DNA of 64,000 bases from contig OX352761.1 in assembly GCA_947095585.1 (NCBI GenBank), forward strand, positions 31,525,777-31,589,776. Direction: 5' to 3'. Within the stretch, counting starts at the first letter, position 1. Each line of letters begins with the position of its first letter. The notes under the pieces were generated by a model. The model made no database searches and was not told the origin of the DNA. It was given only the letters and a program-made list of their open reading frames with translations. The translations under genes and the position numbers were made by a program. This DNA is from Nephrocerus scutellatus (lineage: Eukaryota > Arthropoda > Insecta > Diptera > Pipunculidae). Positions 12,100 through 23,319 of the stretch are shown here, piece by piece.

Positions 12100-14548
12100 A
12101 TGAATTCTTATTTTGAAATTCATTTCACAAATATTCGCGGCATTAAAAGTAATTTTAACTCGATCGCAGCACATCTCGACGCGAATAAACCTGCGATTCT
12201 CAATTTATGTGAAACGCAGGCCTCTTATTTGGGTACCCCAAATGATTTTCATTGTCCGGGGTATTCTCGTGTCGACTGTTTGGTTCCACATCGTGGGGTT
12301 ATTCTTTTTATTAGTGATGACATCTCTTTTAATGTACCTAAATTTATTATTCCAAACAGTAATCCCATGTTCAATACGATATGGATTGAAATTAAAATTT
12401 CAAACCATTCGATGTTTATTTGACCCATTTATCGTAGTCCTAATTTGTCACCTTTTTACACTAAAAATGAGTTTAATTACTTATCAGAAATTATAGACAA
12501 AATTTACCAATCCTCACCATTTTCAGAATTGGTTGTGTTGGGCGATTTTAATGTCCACAATGATTCATGGTTAACCTATTCGGATGGTAGAGATAGTTCT
12601 GGTGAAACTGCAGAACTTTTTTTAAATATTAACCTTCTCACCCAACTCGTTGATAAGCCAACTAGGTATCCCGATACTTCTGGTCAATCACCTCACCTTT
12701 TAGATTTATTTCTAACTTCTATGAAAATGAAATATTCAATTGATGTATCTGCTCCATTAGGACTTTCTGACCAGCCATTTTAGAGCCTACTCATAAAAGG
12801 CTACTCTGGCACTACAAAAATGCAAACTGGGAGCACCTGAACCAATTTTATAGCTCATTTGATTGGTCAACCTGCTTTTCCAGCAATAATGCTGATGAAG
12901 CATCACAACTTAGCATGTCTACCATTTTGCTAGGAATGAAAAATTGCATTCCTTCTTCATTTAAAAAAAACAATACTCGTAAGAATAAATGGTTTAACGA
13001 AAATTGTAGGTCAGCAGTCGCGTGTAAAAAAGCAGCCCATTTGGTCTACGTTAATTGCACTTCTGAAGAAAACCTTATGTAGATGTCATGCAGATGCATA
13101 CGACAAACACAGTCACATCTAAATCAAACACATCATCGCAAGAAACTCTGTTCCAGCAAGAAATAAAGTTTTGAATTGCTAGAAACAGATCAAACGCTAT
13201 ATTGAAAAAGTCAAAAATTATTTATGACCTTAAGATTCGAGAAAGCATGCGAAAAATTTTGAATTCTGATTCAAACAGTCGAAGCTTTTGGTCGTTTTCT
13301 GCATTGGTTAAAATAAACTTTGCAGACAATAATTCGTCTATTCCTTCTTTATTTCTTAATGGCATTCATTATAGAACTGATATTGAAAAAGCTAATCGCT
13401 TAGCATGACTCATTGTTTGGAGCGAAGCATTGAAAACCTAGTTGAATCAAGCATTATTTCCTTAGATATTTCTAAAGCTTTTTATAGAGTATGGCACGAT
13501 TGTCTTATTAATAAGATTTGTGCGCTGAGCTTACACTCCTCTCTAATTGCATAGATTGATAATTATTTATGGAACCGTAAAATAAAAGTTGTATTAAATG
13601 GTATATCTTCAGCTTCACATGGGATCAATGCTGGCGTACCTCAAGGGTCATCCTTGTCGCCCAGGCTCTTCTTGATATATATCAACGACTTGTTGTCTTC
13701 TACAACCTGTGATATCCATTCTTTTGCTGATGATACAACATTATCGGCTTCCATTGAGTTTGTCAGTCAAAAAGAATGCAATTCTTGCTTGATTGGTTCG
13801 CGTGAATTTGACTATTCTGTCGAATATTCAAGTCGTTCTCGATTGGGGCATTTCTAATAGAGTAGAATTTAACCCAAATAAATTTCAGTCTTGTCTTTTT
13901 TCTCAGAAGACAGTTCAACATTACGTTTCACCTGTTATTGCGAGATCAGATTCACTTAAGTTGTTAGGTTTAAAAGTATCAAGTGATCTTTCCTGGAAGG
14001 ATCATATTTTTGAAATTTCAAAAAGAGCTACCCAATGTTTAGGCTTCATAAGACGTTGTAACTTCTACTTCACTCCCTCTGAAGTATTAATATTATATAA
14101 ATCTTATGTTAGACCAATTTTAGAATTTAATTCATATGTGTGGGGTGGGGCTCCTAGATCGCATTTGGTTCATCTTAATGGAGTTCAAAATAGAGTTATT
14201 CGTTTGAAAAACGATGTAACTATTACTTCGTCTCTTGATACTTTGGAGCACAGACGAAATGTAGGAGCTTTATCTGTTTTCTACAAATTTTACAAAGGTA
14301 AATGTTCTTTAGAAACCCGTTCTCTAGTTCCAGGTCCTTTTGTCAGTAACGTAAACACTCGTTTAAGGTCCAATCAACAAAGATTTGCCCTAAAACTTTT
14401 TTCATGTAGAACCCAACACTTGAAATCCTCCTTTTTTCCGAGAGTCTCTTCGATGTGGAATCAATTGGTCGAGCACGTGTTTCCCGAATCGTATAATCTG
14501 CAGGCCTTTAAATTAGCCGTTCACAACTTCCTGAAGGATGTAGGTTGA
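12100..14548 (+). pseudogene. Decayed non-LTR retrotransposon ORF2 (endonuclease and reverse transcriptase)
   Basis: The first part (12100-12783) is an apurinic-type endonuclease domain with ILNLCETQ, LVVLGDFNVHND and a C-terminal GLSDQPF in place of the usual SDH. It is interrupted by a stop at 12421-12423. The reverse transcriptase part (about 13140-14548) shows DISKAFYRVWH, AGVPQGSSLSP, the catalytic loop HSFADDTTLSA and a C-terminal tail containing FFPRVSSMWNQLVE. Stops near 13405 and 13552 and a frameshift near 13790-13850 disable it. The short C-terminus with the FPRV..WN motif places it in the CR1/L2/jockey assemblage of fly LINEs; the exact clade is uncertain. Confidence 0.85.
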
Positions 14549-15340
14549 AGGATGAAGTGCTCATAAGCTGTTTTATTAAATATAAAAAAAAAATATTATT
14601 TACATTATTTTTTAAGATTTGTAATATTTTCTTGGACAAGGTTTTATGTAGTTTTTCCCTGACCATGATTCATTGATAAAAGTATTTGGACTCGCGTCGT
14701 TTTAGTTTCGTGTTCGTTTTTTCGTATTGCTTTTCCAATGAATTAGGGAGAATTCTGAGAAAATAAATTGAAACCGGCTACAAACGTGAGGAATGTGATG
14801 TATTGTAAATCACATTCCTTCCATTTTTATTTTGAATTTTTAATAAGGGCTTAGCCCAACTTATTGCCGTGACGCAAGTCATTCAGGGAGTCCTCCCTTG
14901 GCAATGAGTATATATATATAAAAAAAAAACACTACTATAATAGAATTTAATTACCACAACCCAGCATATTGGGTAACAAACTAACTACTATAGCAAAATA
15001 CTATTTGTACAATCATCGCGAATACGAAATTTATTTTTACCAAGAATACGTACCATCTGCATTGCGAATGATCGGGAAACTACTGACTGCTCAAAACTTG
15101 GTTTGAGCCAGTAGCGCAACAATCAAGTTTGTGATGTAGTTCTTGCTCTACCTCCTATTGGTGGTCCCCCGGCAACTATGTGTATAAATATATATGTAGG
15201 CTAAAATTGCAAGTACGGTCTAGCGTTTCCAGTCTAGGTAACGTTGGTTAGCATCCTGCGGTACCGAAAAATGCCCGCTACTGAAACCGACACAACGCCT
15301 CGGATAAGTAATGATCGAATAATGACGACTTTTGGCTACT
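14549..15340 (+). other. LINE 3' tail followed by probable 5' leader of an RTE-type LINE
   Basis: Downstream of the reverse transcriptase stop the sequence runs through A-rich DNA to a TATATATA/poly(A) tract at about 14910-14930, probably the 3' end of the LINE. A motif before it, GTCATTCAGGGAGTCCTCCC, recurs in similar form near 48330. The remainder to 15340 has no frame and probably is the untranslated 5' part of the next element. Confidence 0.4.
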
Positions 15341-18012
15341 GTATCCGGACTAAGATTGGTTTCTGGAATGTGAGGACGCTCCTTGACTCAGGGAGTTAAG
15401 GTCCTCAAAATGCCAGATTTCTTCAACTGGAACGAGAGTTTGTTCGATATAATTTGGACATACTGAGAGTGAGTGAAGTAAGATGGTTTGACACGGAAGA
15501 GTACAAATCCCCAACGTGTTACACTGTTCTACTATACTCCAGCAGTCCCCGTGAATCTGGAGTGGGTCTGCTGCTAACGCCAACAGCACGCAGAGGTCAA
15601 TTTCCTGGCACCCACATGGTGATATGATCTTATCGGTCAGATTTCGGACTAGAGTACTGCGCGTCACAATCATACAGTGTTACGCCCCAACGAATCCCTC
15701 GACTGAGGATGAAAAGGACAACTTCTACAATCAGCTAAGCGCTGTATTCAACGCAACGCCGAACGGAGATATCGTCATCGTGATGGGGAACTTAAATGCC
15801 AAGGTAGGTAACGACAATGAAGGACTCAGACATGTGCTTGGGAAGCACAGCCTCGACAAACGAAATGACAATGGTGAAAGATTTGTTGATTTCTGCAACA
15901 CCAACCACCTTGTCATAGGAGGCACCATGTTTGAGCATAAGACCTGCCACAAAGTCATCTGGTTGTCAACTGACAGACAATCATCATCCAACCAAATCGA
16001 GCATGTGGAGACGTGGTCTTAGGAGCTGTCTTTTAGACGTCTGAAACAAACGAGGAGCTGAAATGGGTAAGGTACGGGATCATCACCTTATGGTAGCTAC
16101 TGTCCAGTTACGTAATGCATCAGTTCAATGACTCCGCAATATCATCCGAATGCCTAGTATAACATCGACCGGCTAAAGATCCCCTCAGTACGCCAACAAT
16201 TAAGGGATCATTTATCGCAAGGAGTGGACGCAACCAGCAGCTCACTGCCGACAACCATACAAGAACATTGTAAAACTGTGAAAAATGTTTTCACATCTGG
16301 AGCGGAAAGTATTGTTGGTAGAAGCCAGGCAAGGTACAGCACGTGGCTTACCGAGGATACCTGGAGGCAGATTGAAAAACGTAACCTACTTATAGCTCGT
16401 ATCGTGGATACCCCGGCAGTAGCGAGGATCGAGCTAGAGTCCCTGTATCGAAGAAAAATGAGAGAAGTGCAGCGTAGTGTAAGACGTGACAAACGTAACT
16501 ATATTAACAACCTGGCCTCAGATGCAAAGGCAGCAGCTAGCAGGTGCGATAGCAGAACCGTTTTCAGAATCACCAAAGAGATGACAGGTGGTCACCGCTC
16601 TAGCCGTCCGTAACATCCGGTGAAAGGCCTAGATGGTGTCGTAATCGTTTCAGATGAGAATCAGCTCAAGTGAAGGAAGGAGCATTTCTCTACGGTCCTT
16701 AACCGTGTATTCGCCATTTGCGTTCTTCCTGCAGTTGCAAAGGTAATAGCCAAAGAAGTACTTGAGCGAATTAAGGAACATCTGGAAGATACACTCGATG
16801 CCGAACAAGCAGGTTTCCGCACTGGATCCTCCTGTGTAGACCAAATAAACACCCTGCGGATCATTATTGAACAGTGTGTTGAATTCCGCACCTGCTGTTC
16901 ATCGATTTTGAGAAGGCGTTTGACAGTGTCAACAGACAGTTTATCTGGCTCGCCTTGCGCAGGAGATGTATACCCGATAAACGAATAGCTATTATTAAAG
17001 CAACCTATAATGGCTCTAAATGTCATGTGCTGCATAGAGGAAAGGTTTCAGAGGAATTCAAGATCCTAATTGGGGTACGACAAGGTTACATTCTATCGCC
17101 GATACTTTTTTGTTGGTGATTAGCGATTTACTTCGCGCAGCTTTATCTACTGGAAACGGAGGAATTCGTAGGACTCTTACATCTCAACTCAAACATCTGG
17201 ACTACGCTGCCGACGTTTGTTTACTCTCACACAGGATTATAGAGCTGCACCAAAAGACAACAAATATGGAAAGGGAGGCAAATGTTGCGGGTTTGAAGAT
17301 TAATACTGCCAAAAGCAAAATCATCAACCTCGGCACTAACTCAGTAACTCAAGTTAACATTGCTGTAGAACCGGTAGAGTGAGTAGAGAGTTGCCAATAT
17401 CTTGGGAGTATTGTCTCGACCGAAGTTGGAACCAAACAGGACATTGTCAACCGAATCGCCAAAGCAAAATCAGTGTTTGGAATGATGTCCATGATATGGC
17501 GAAGCAATGCGAACAGCATTAAACACCAAGCTGCGACTGTTCCGTTTAAATGTTGAATCTGTGCTGTTGTATGGGTGAAGCACTTGGAAGGTGACCGCTA
17601 CTATCACAAAAAGATTACAAACGTTCGTAAATAGGTACCTACGGAACATCTTAAGGGTTTTCTGGCCTAACCGTATCTCTAACGAACATCTTTACCAGAG
17701 AACGGGTCAAGAACCAATAGGTACAAACATCCAACGACGGAAGTGGCAGTGGATTGGTCATACACTCCGAAAAGGCGACAGCTCCATAGCAAACTACGCA
17801 ATGCAATGGAATCCGTTATCTCAGGATGGTAGTAGAACGAGTCGTTCGAGAAATACATGGCGCAGAACAGTCGAGGAGGAGTCACGGCAATTGGGAAAGA
17901 GTTGGAGAGAGCTGAAGCTCATTGCCAGAAACCACACGCGATGGCCCGTAGGCGTAGTAGAGGCCCTAGGACCCACAAGGGGATATAGGACATAAAGAAA
18001 GAAAGAAAGAAA
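15341..18012 (+). pseudogene. Decayed RTE-type LINE with GAAA-repeat tail
   Basis: The endonuclease (about 15355-16020) reads GFWNVRTLLDSGS, YNLDILRVSEVRW, IQCYAPTN and VMGNLNAKVG. The reverse transcriptase follows in broken frames: EQAGFRTGSSCVDQINTLRI (about 16804), a shifted DFEKAFDSVNRQFIW (about 16903), GVRQGYILSPIL (about 17073) and LKHLDYAADVCLLSH (about 17188). There the catalytic FADD is changed to YAAD. The linker MDATSSSLPTTIQEH occupies 16224-16613. The C-terminal zone includes MQWNPLSQDG and RPRNTWRR-like sequence (RSRNTWRRTVEEE). The element ends in a (GAAA)n microsatellite at 17996-18012, as expected for RTE-like LINEs. Many stops and shifts show it is inactive. Confidence 0.85.
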
Positions 18013-19190
18013 GCTGTTGCACTCGATATTTCTAAGGCATTTGATAGAGTTTGGCATCAAGCTCTTTTGTCCAAAATGCGTGCTTATGGAGTCGACGATA
18101 AACTGCTTCACTGGATTAGAAGCTATCTTTTGGACCGCTCAATTCAAGTTGTATTGGACGGTTTCAAGTCTAAAATTCATTACTTAAATGATGGCGTTCC
18201 CCAGTGCTCTGTTTTGTCCCAGACACTCTTCCTCATTTTTATTAATGATCTCTTCCTAATTCCCATGCCATTATCCATGAATGGCACTTGCATTGAGGAA
18301 ACTGAAAATCTCGCAATTCTCGGTATGTGCGTTAACGAGAAGCTTCGTTGGAATTATAACATATTTACCGTCGCTCAAAATGCTGCAAAATGTTTAGGTT
18401 TGCTAGTACGGTGCAATAAATATTTCACTCCCTCTGATCTGGCTACTATATACAAGGCTTTTATTCGCCCTTAACTTGAGTACAATGGCCATATCTGGTC
18501 TGGTGCTCCTAAAACTACTTTGCATCAGGTAGATAGAATCAAAACCGCGCGATAAAACTTATCGGTGACGCAAATATAGCGAAATCATTAGAATCGCTTG
18601 AACACCGCAGGAACGTTTCCTGCTTGTCACTGTGTTGTCGCTTCTTCTACCAGCGGTGCTCAAGAGAAATAGCCAGCTGCATACCACCTCTCCTTAAATT
18701 CAATCACAATACTCGTGTCTCTCTTCACTATGTGGTTTATATTGCTCTGACTTATATGCAGCCCCAGATTTTGTGCCACCCGCTCAATCCAGATGAAAGC
18801 TTCTTATACAGCTCTTGGGTTTCTACCAATGATGTTGTAAAGGGTTTTTCATAAAGAGCATAACAATATAACCCAAGTTTTTTCAATTGGTTATTCATAT
18901 TGTTATGTCCTTATTGAAAAACCTTTTACAACTATGCTCATCAATTTACCCTCAAGTTCAACTTCGCACGTACACTTAAGTTCAGGAATTTGTTCTTCAG
19001 GCGTACAACACGTCTTCCCATATCACTATGATCTACAGGCATTCAAAACATAAGCTCATACACATATCCTATTTTCTCCTCCTTTTCCTTAACGATCACG
19101 CTCTGCCAAGTATATAGCCGAGCATTATAAGGGTGCAAACCCCTTTAATCGTGCGCGAATTATAAAAAAGGTCCTTTTTAAGCACCTTTC
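18013..19190 (+). pseudogene. Truncated LINE reverse transcriptase, split by a foldback insertion
   Basis: The frame begins exactly after the GAAA tail with AVALDISKAFDRVWHQALL and continues with GVPQCSVLSQTLFLIFINDL. An internal deletion removes the FADD catalytic loop: the frame jumps straight to MPLSMNGTCIEETENLAILG. The thumb region (NYFTPSDLATIYKAFIRP-like) follows up to a stop at 18472. Traces of the C-terminus (YDLQAFKT, about 19029) resume beyond a small palindromic insertion at 18834-18932. The element belongs to the same broad family as the one at 12100-14548 and is close to the fragment at 61470-62530. Confidence 0.8.
18834..18932. mobile_element. 99-bp foldback element inside a LINE
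   Basis: The left arm GTTGTAAAGGGTTTTTCATA (from 18834) and the right arm ending GAAAAACCTTTTACAAC (to 18932) are imperfect reverse complements over about 36 bp, separated by a 25-bp loop. LINE-like sequence lies on both sides, so this is a later insertion or an expanded palindrome. No coding potential. Confidence 0.55.
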
Positions 19191-19803
19191 ACACGACCTA
19201 GAGCTAAAATTTTGTGAGCAGCTCAAAGGGGCATTTTTGAAATCCTTCGTCGCGTATAGCGCGTCTGATGTGTGAATAAGTGGATAACTTTGAATGAGGC
19301 CCACCTCAAAAACAGATAATTGGCGATTATTACAAAATACAAATTGAAAATAGAAGAACTTTGTTGTTGTTGTAGCAACTCTAGGTTTGGGAGTGGATCC
19401 AAGTGATCCAATCTCAAACCTGTTGTTGTGTTGACGATCTTTGGCCCAATGTCTTGATGTATTGGGGTCCTTTCGGTGCGTAGAACCAATCGTCGTGGAA
19501 AGGAGAAGGACTTTGTGGCGTTTGTCGGTGTATACAGTTTATTTGAAAACGAAGTTTCGTACATTTACTTGTTACTTTATTTATTTTTTATCATTATTGG
19601 TTAAAAAATTGTTCTACAAGCTAATGCCGACTAATTATGTGGATTTTTTTTACTAATTATACAATGTAATTGCTCTGTCATTTACATAAAACTACATTTC
19701 AGCATACAATAACAAATTAAATAGAAATACAATTTATCAAAACAATAACAAAAAAATTGAGACTAATTATTAAATTTCGCAATGAAAATTTTGGTCTTAT
19801 TTT
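19191..19803. other. Intergenic spacer with a short hairpin
   Basis: No gene is supported. A run of TTG trinucleotides (about 19360-19373) is followed by an imperfect hairpin, GGTTTGGGAGTGGATC at 19384 pairing with GATCCAATCTCAAACC ending at about 19421. The remaining sequence is AT-rich and includes the 3' flank of the minus-strand ATPase gene. Confidence 0.4.
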
Positions 19804-20779
19804 CTAAAGGTATAGAAGCAATTTAGCATAAACATTTTTACATCCTGAACGGATTGGGTCAATTGATTCGAGAATATTTTGAAACGTTACTTCATCCAGT
19901 GTCAAGTTTGCTTGCTTTGCTTCATACCAGATGCAGTCTTTTATATCATTAACAGTGAATTGTCGAAAATTTACAGTCTTTGTTTTGTACAAATTTTGAA
20001 AGTCAATATAGTGGTCATAATAAATCTTTGGATGTTCAGGTGCAATAAATGAAGGCAAACTTATAATGTAAAAAATGACAACTTTTTTCGAACAATTTTT
20101 TGCACCTGTTACATTTTGGATTTTACGATTAAATCCCTCAATCAAATGTTTATCATTTATAGAGAGATTATCAATTAAAACCAAGTTTTGTCCGCAATCG
20201 GAAAAGTTGTCAATGAATTTATGAATGACTTGATAGTTCTTATTTTTATCGTGGCCAAGATTTGACCACGAATATGCTTGTACATTCTCTTTCCACGGAA
20301 AGTTGTTTTTTAAGGCCATCGCAAAAAGACTTTTTCCAACTCCAGATGGACCCACTACAGCGACGGCCGTCAACCCACTTTCATTCCTCAAAGCAATTTC
20401 TAGTTCAGCTAGTGCATCCGCCTGATTGAGAATTGTTTGCTCATTCCCTATTTGTACGAACAATCTATGGCTATCAATGATTGGTCGACAATAATCCGGT
20501 CTGCCGTGAATAATTTGGTTATATTGCTTACGGTACGTTGTTTGAAATTCTTTCCACATAAAATTGGAAATATCGAGGTTTGTCATAATGGCTACAACAG
20601 TAACAGCGGTAAGGAATCCAAAAAATATAACTTTCAAAAAGTTTCTTCGTATTTTGGTGCTTTGGATATTTAGGTCCACAACTGTAAGTCGGCGAAGCTT
20701 TTTCCGTCTGGGCTTTGCCTAGAAAATGTAAAAATTTCAGAAAATTGTCCATATACAATTAATTTTAATAATTTACCAT
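19804..20779 (-). CDS. Putative single-pass membrane P-loop ATPase (torsin-like AAA+), 305 aa
   Basis: The main exon (19804-20718) is open throughout. Its own first possible start would be a GTG. A better model joins it to an upstream exon whose only coding part is an ATG at 20777-20779, across a 58-bp intron (GTAAATTA...TTTTCTAG). This gives a basic N-terminus, MAKPRRKKLRRLTVVDLNIQ, then a transmembrane helix (residues about 27-48, FFGFLTAVTVVAIM). Beyond it come a Walker A motif GPSGVGKS (about residue 123) and a Walker B-like LVLIDN. The layout suggests a type II ER or nuclear-envelope protein with a lumenal nucleotide-binding domain, as in torsin-related proteins. The Walker B ends in DN rather than DE, and the family link is inference. 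No named orthologue is recognised. Confidence 0.75.
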
Positions 20780-20960
20780 TTTAATATAAAAGATATGTGA
20801 AAATTTGCGATACCAGCGTACAGTTTTACCTTCTTCAACCGGCGTTTTGTCGTTCTTATTTCTTAATGGCAATAAAATATTTAAACAAGAAACCGCATTT
20901 TGTGCGGCAAGTGGCAGCGGCACCAACCGCTGTATTATTTTATTGTATTATGTATAAGAT

Positions 20961-21098
20961 AGCCGTATTTTATTGCCGAAGAACAACAATTGCACTGTCG
21001 AATTCCTTCTTTGGAATTGTGAAAACCTGCTGTTTGGTTGGTTTTGGCTGGTTTTGACATTCGAATTCCGAACTCGCTCGGCAAATAAAAAGGCAGCT
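20961..21098. mobile_element. MITE family B, copy 1
   Basis: Ends are AGCCGTATTTTATTGCCGA and its near reverse complement CGGCAAATAAAAAGGCAGCT. Inside are GTCGAATTCCTTCTTTGGAA and two AAACCTGCTGTTTGG / GGTTTTGGCTGG motifs that pair with each other. The same core recurs at 28708-28848, 46728-46823, 48986-49086 and in reverse near 41817-41885. Confidence 0.7.
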
Positions 21099-21893
21099 AT
21101 TGTTTACACGAAAATATGTAGTCCCGACTTATTTTGTACATTGAGTGGATTACATTGGGAGTAGAAGTATACCGACAATTTCACAGTAAACCAAACTTTT
21201 ATGCATTTTTGTGGAAGATTATACGTAAAAGTAAGAGTTTAGTTTCCATCTGTTAATTTAATTGAATAAAACACATCTGGTTGTTCAATAAAAGTTAAAA
21301 TTAATGCTATCAGTAAGCCAGAATTTGACGTTAATGATTAGTATTTGAGTAAGACTAGTTATAAGTTTTGGTATCACTTGTACTACGGGCTCGGTTTATA
21401 ATGTCAGAGAAACTGGAGAGATAATTTATTTGCCAAAATTCAGGTATAAATTCTTTTTCATTCTCTCCCATTTCTTTGTTATAAAAAAACACTTTGTGTT
21501 CAATGGAAAATTCATTTTGATTCATTTGATTATCATGGCTCATGATCTTCTGTGCATAATAAATAAGTAAATGTTATTCGTTCGTTTCAAACCTGAAAGA
21601 AGTTAAAAAAAATTTAAATCTTTAAAATTTGTTTATTGACATAAAAAATTATACATATAAATCTATCTATCTATCTACATAAGAAAAATCAATTGCCTTG
21701 CCGCATCTATGAAAGATCATCACTCGAGTACGGCTAGACGCTCGATCGATTTGGCTGATTTTTTTTTGTTGTGTTCGTAATTGCCAGGAAAATGTTTATA
21801 CAGAAACAAAAATTAGAAAAGTTGCATGGAAAATTGGAAAATTCTGGAATAACTAAAAGCGCTTTTTTCCATGGGGTTTTTGTTTGAAAATCC
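21099..21893. other. Intergenic DNA ending in a Helitron-like 5' fragment
   Basis: Apart from the small ORF at 21355-21543 nothing is coding. From about 21655 there is a CTAT microsatellite, then CTCGAGTACGGCTAGACGCT and CGATTTGGCTGATTTTT. This resembles the conserved start of insect Helitron-like elements (ACTCGAGAACGGCTGGACCGATTT in general form). The fragment is cut off by the SINE that starts at 21894. Confidence 0.4.
21355..21543 (-). CDS. Small uncharacterised ORF, 62 aa
   Basis: The frame begins MSHDNQMNQNEFSIEHKVFF and ends STSDTKTYN. It is preceded on the minus strand by a pyrimidine/AG context (TTATTATGCACAG) that could be a splice acceptor. It has no known domain, and its charged composition is not obviously repeat-derived. 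It may be an exon of an unrecognised gene or chance. Confidence 0.2.
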   Translation of the reverse strand: MSHDNQMNQNEFSIEHKVFFYNKEMGENEKEFIPEFWQINYLSSFSDIINRARSTSDTKTYN

Positions 21894-22171
21894 GTGACAT
21901 GCTGTGGCTCAGTAGATAAGTGCATGGCTTTTGAGCAGGAGGTTCAAATCCCAGTAACACAAAAAATTATTTTTCATGGTCCCAGTTCTCGGAAATGTCT
22001 GACAAACGTCCGAGTGTAATAACTTGTCACGGAAAGCTTCTCAATTCGCCGTTCGGATACGGCATTAAATTTTAGCTCCCATCCATTTGTGTGCGAAAAT
22101 ATACATGCACAACACAAATGGTCGCGAGAAGCTAGGCCTTGTACCGCAACAGTCTGTCGCGCCGAATATTT
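21894..22171 (+). mobile_element. tRNA-derived SINE, second copy
   Basis: This copy aligns along its whole length with the minus-strand SINE at 11067-11355. It carries an A-box TGGCTCAGTAG at 21905-21915 and a B-box GGTTCAAATCC at 21941-21951. Shared body motifs include CACGGAAAGCTTCTCAATTC and ACAAATGGTCGCGAGAAG, and both copies end at GTCGCGCCGAATATT. It is inserted in a Helitron-like fragment. Its target-site duplication is not obvious, so it is probably the older copy. Confidence 0.8.
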
Positions 22172-22800
22172 TTATGTATATAAATAATTTAAGATATAAA
22201 GTGTATCAAACATCAAACACCCACATAGCGCTCCTTTTTAAATTCTCTATATTAAGTTCGCGTGCCCGTGTGTTTGTTTGTTTGCTTGTCGTGGAAACCT
22301 GCGATCAATTTTAACCCACTTCTCAAAGTCCGATTTCAGTGAACATTGCACATATGCATATCTTCGATGACAACACTTTCTATTAAAATTTGGGGCCCCT
22401 CGGGCATCGGGGTCGGGATGCTCCCATAACGATATTTTACAAAATTACAAATACATGTGTATCTCCGATGGACAAACACTTTTTGTAAACATTTTAGTGA
22501 CACCGAGAGGTGCACATATATATATATTTTTTTAAATTAGTCGGATTTTTTTCACATTTTGAACACATGTGTTTCCCCGATGGACAAAACTTTTTGTAAA
22601 ATTTTTGGAGTGAATGGGACCTGAGGACCGTGGGGTGCCTATATAAATTTTTTAAAAATTATCATGATTTTCTTCAAATTTTAAAAACATGGGTATCTCC
22701 GATGGACAAAACTTTTTGTAGTGAACAGGCACTGAGGCCCGAAGAGGCCCATATTTTATATCGTTAACATTTTGCCCAAATTGTTAAAAGAAAACTCATT
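22172..22800 (+). repeat. Diverged tandem repeat of about 110 bp, likely Helitron-associated
   Basis: After a Helitron-like lead (GTTCGCGTGCCCGTGTGTTT, then GTGGAAACCTGCGATCAA) there are about four degenerate units. Each contains GTATCTCCGATGGACAA, then ACTTTTTGTAAA, then a GC-richer GGGGCACTGAGGCCCGAGAG-like block. Units start near 22360, 22458, 22568 and 22690. Similar units occur at about 33240-33415 and 47840-48130, so this is a dispersed family carrying an internal minisatellite. Confidence 0.55.
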
Positions 22801-22917
22801 AATTTTCGCTTATTAAGATCATGTTTGTGTTAACTTTTTGTTAAGAAAGCTCTATTTATATTTAGCAAAATAATTATTTGATTATTATGAGAAATTTAAT
22901 TTCAAAATGGAATACAA

Positions 22918-23280
22918 TCTTTGGGGGGGTCTTTTGAGGATATTTTGGGGTCTTTTTGGTGTTCTTTTGGAGTGTTATTAGGGTATTTTTGGAGTCTTTT
23001 AAGAGCGTTTTGCGAATGTTTTGTGATTTTTTGGTCTTTTGGGGGACTATTTGGAGTGTTTTGGGGGGTATTAGGATGTATTTTTGAGAAAAGTAGTCTT
23101 TTGGGATTCTTTCTTGCTCCCCTTTCGTTTTGGGGCATTTTGGAAATGTTTTGGCGGTCTTTTGAAAGATTTTTGGGTGTTTTGGGGTCTTTTTATAGTG
23201 TTTTGAGGGCTTTTAGGAGGTATTTTGGGGATCTTATGAGAGGTCCTTTGGGGTTCTTTGGAAATCCTTTGAGGATTTGT
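22918..23280 (+). repeat. G/T-rich low-complexity tract
   Basis: About 360 bp consist almost entirely of T and G, built from irregular TTTTGGGG, TTTTTGG and TCTTTTGGG blocks, with few A or C on this strand. It is open in one frame for 126 codons, but the translation is only reiterated F/G/L/W residues and reflects the repeat. It could form G-quadruplexes. No function is implied. Confidence 0.7.
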
Positions 23281-23319
23281 TTTATATATTGTAAAAAATA
23301 AAAAAAAAAGTCGAATAAA

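Noticed and set aside
22921..23301. 126-codon open frame on the plus strand
   Set aside because: It lies wholly in the G/T-rich repeat, and the translation is a monotonous F/G/L/W series with no domain.
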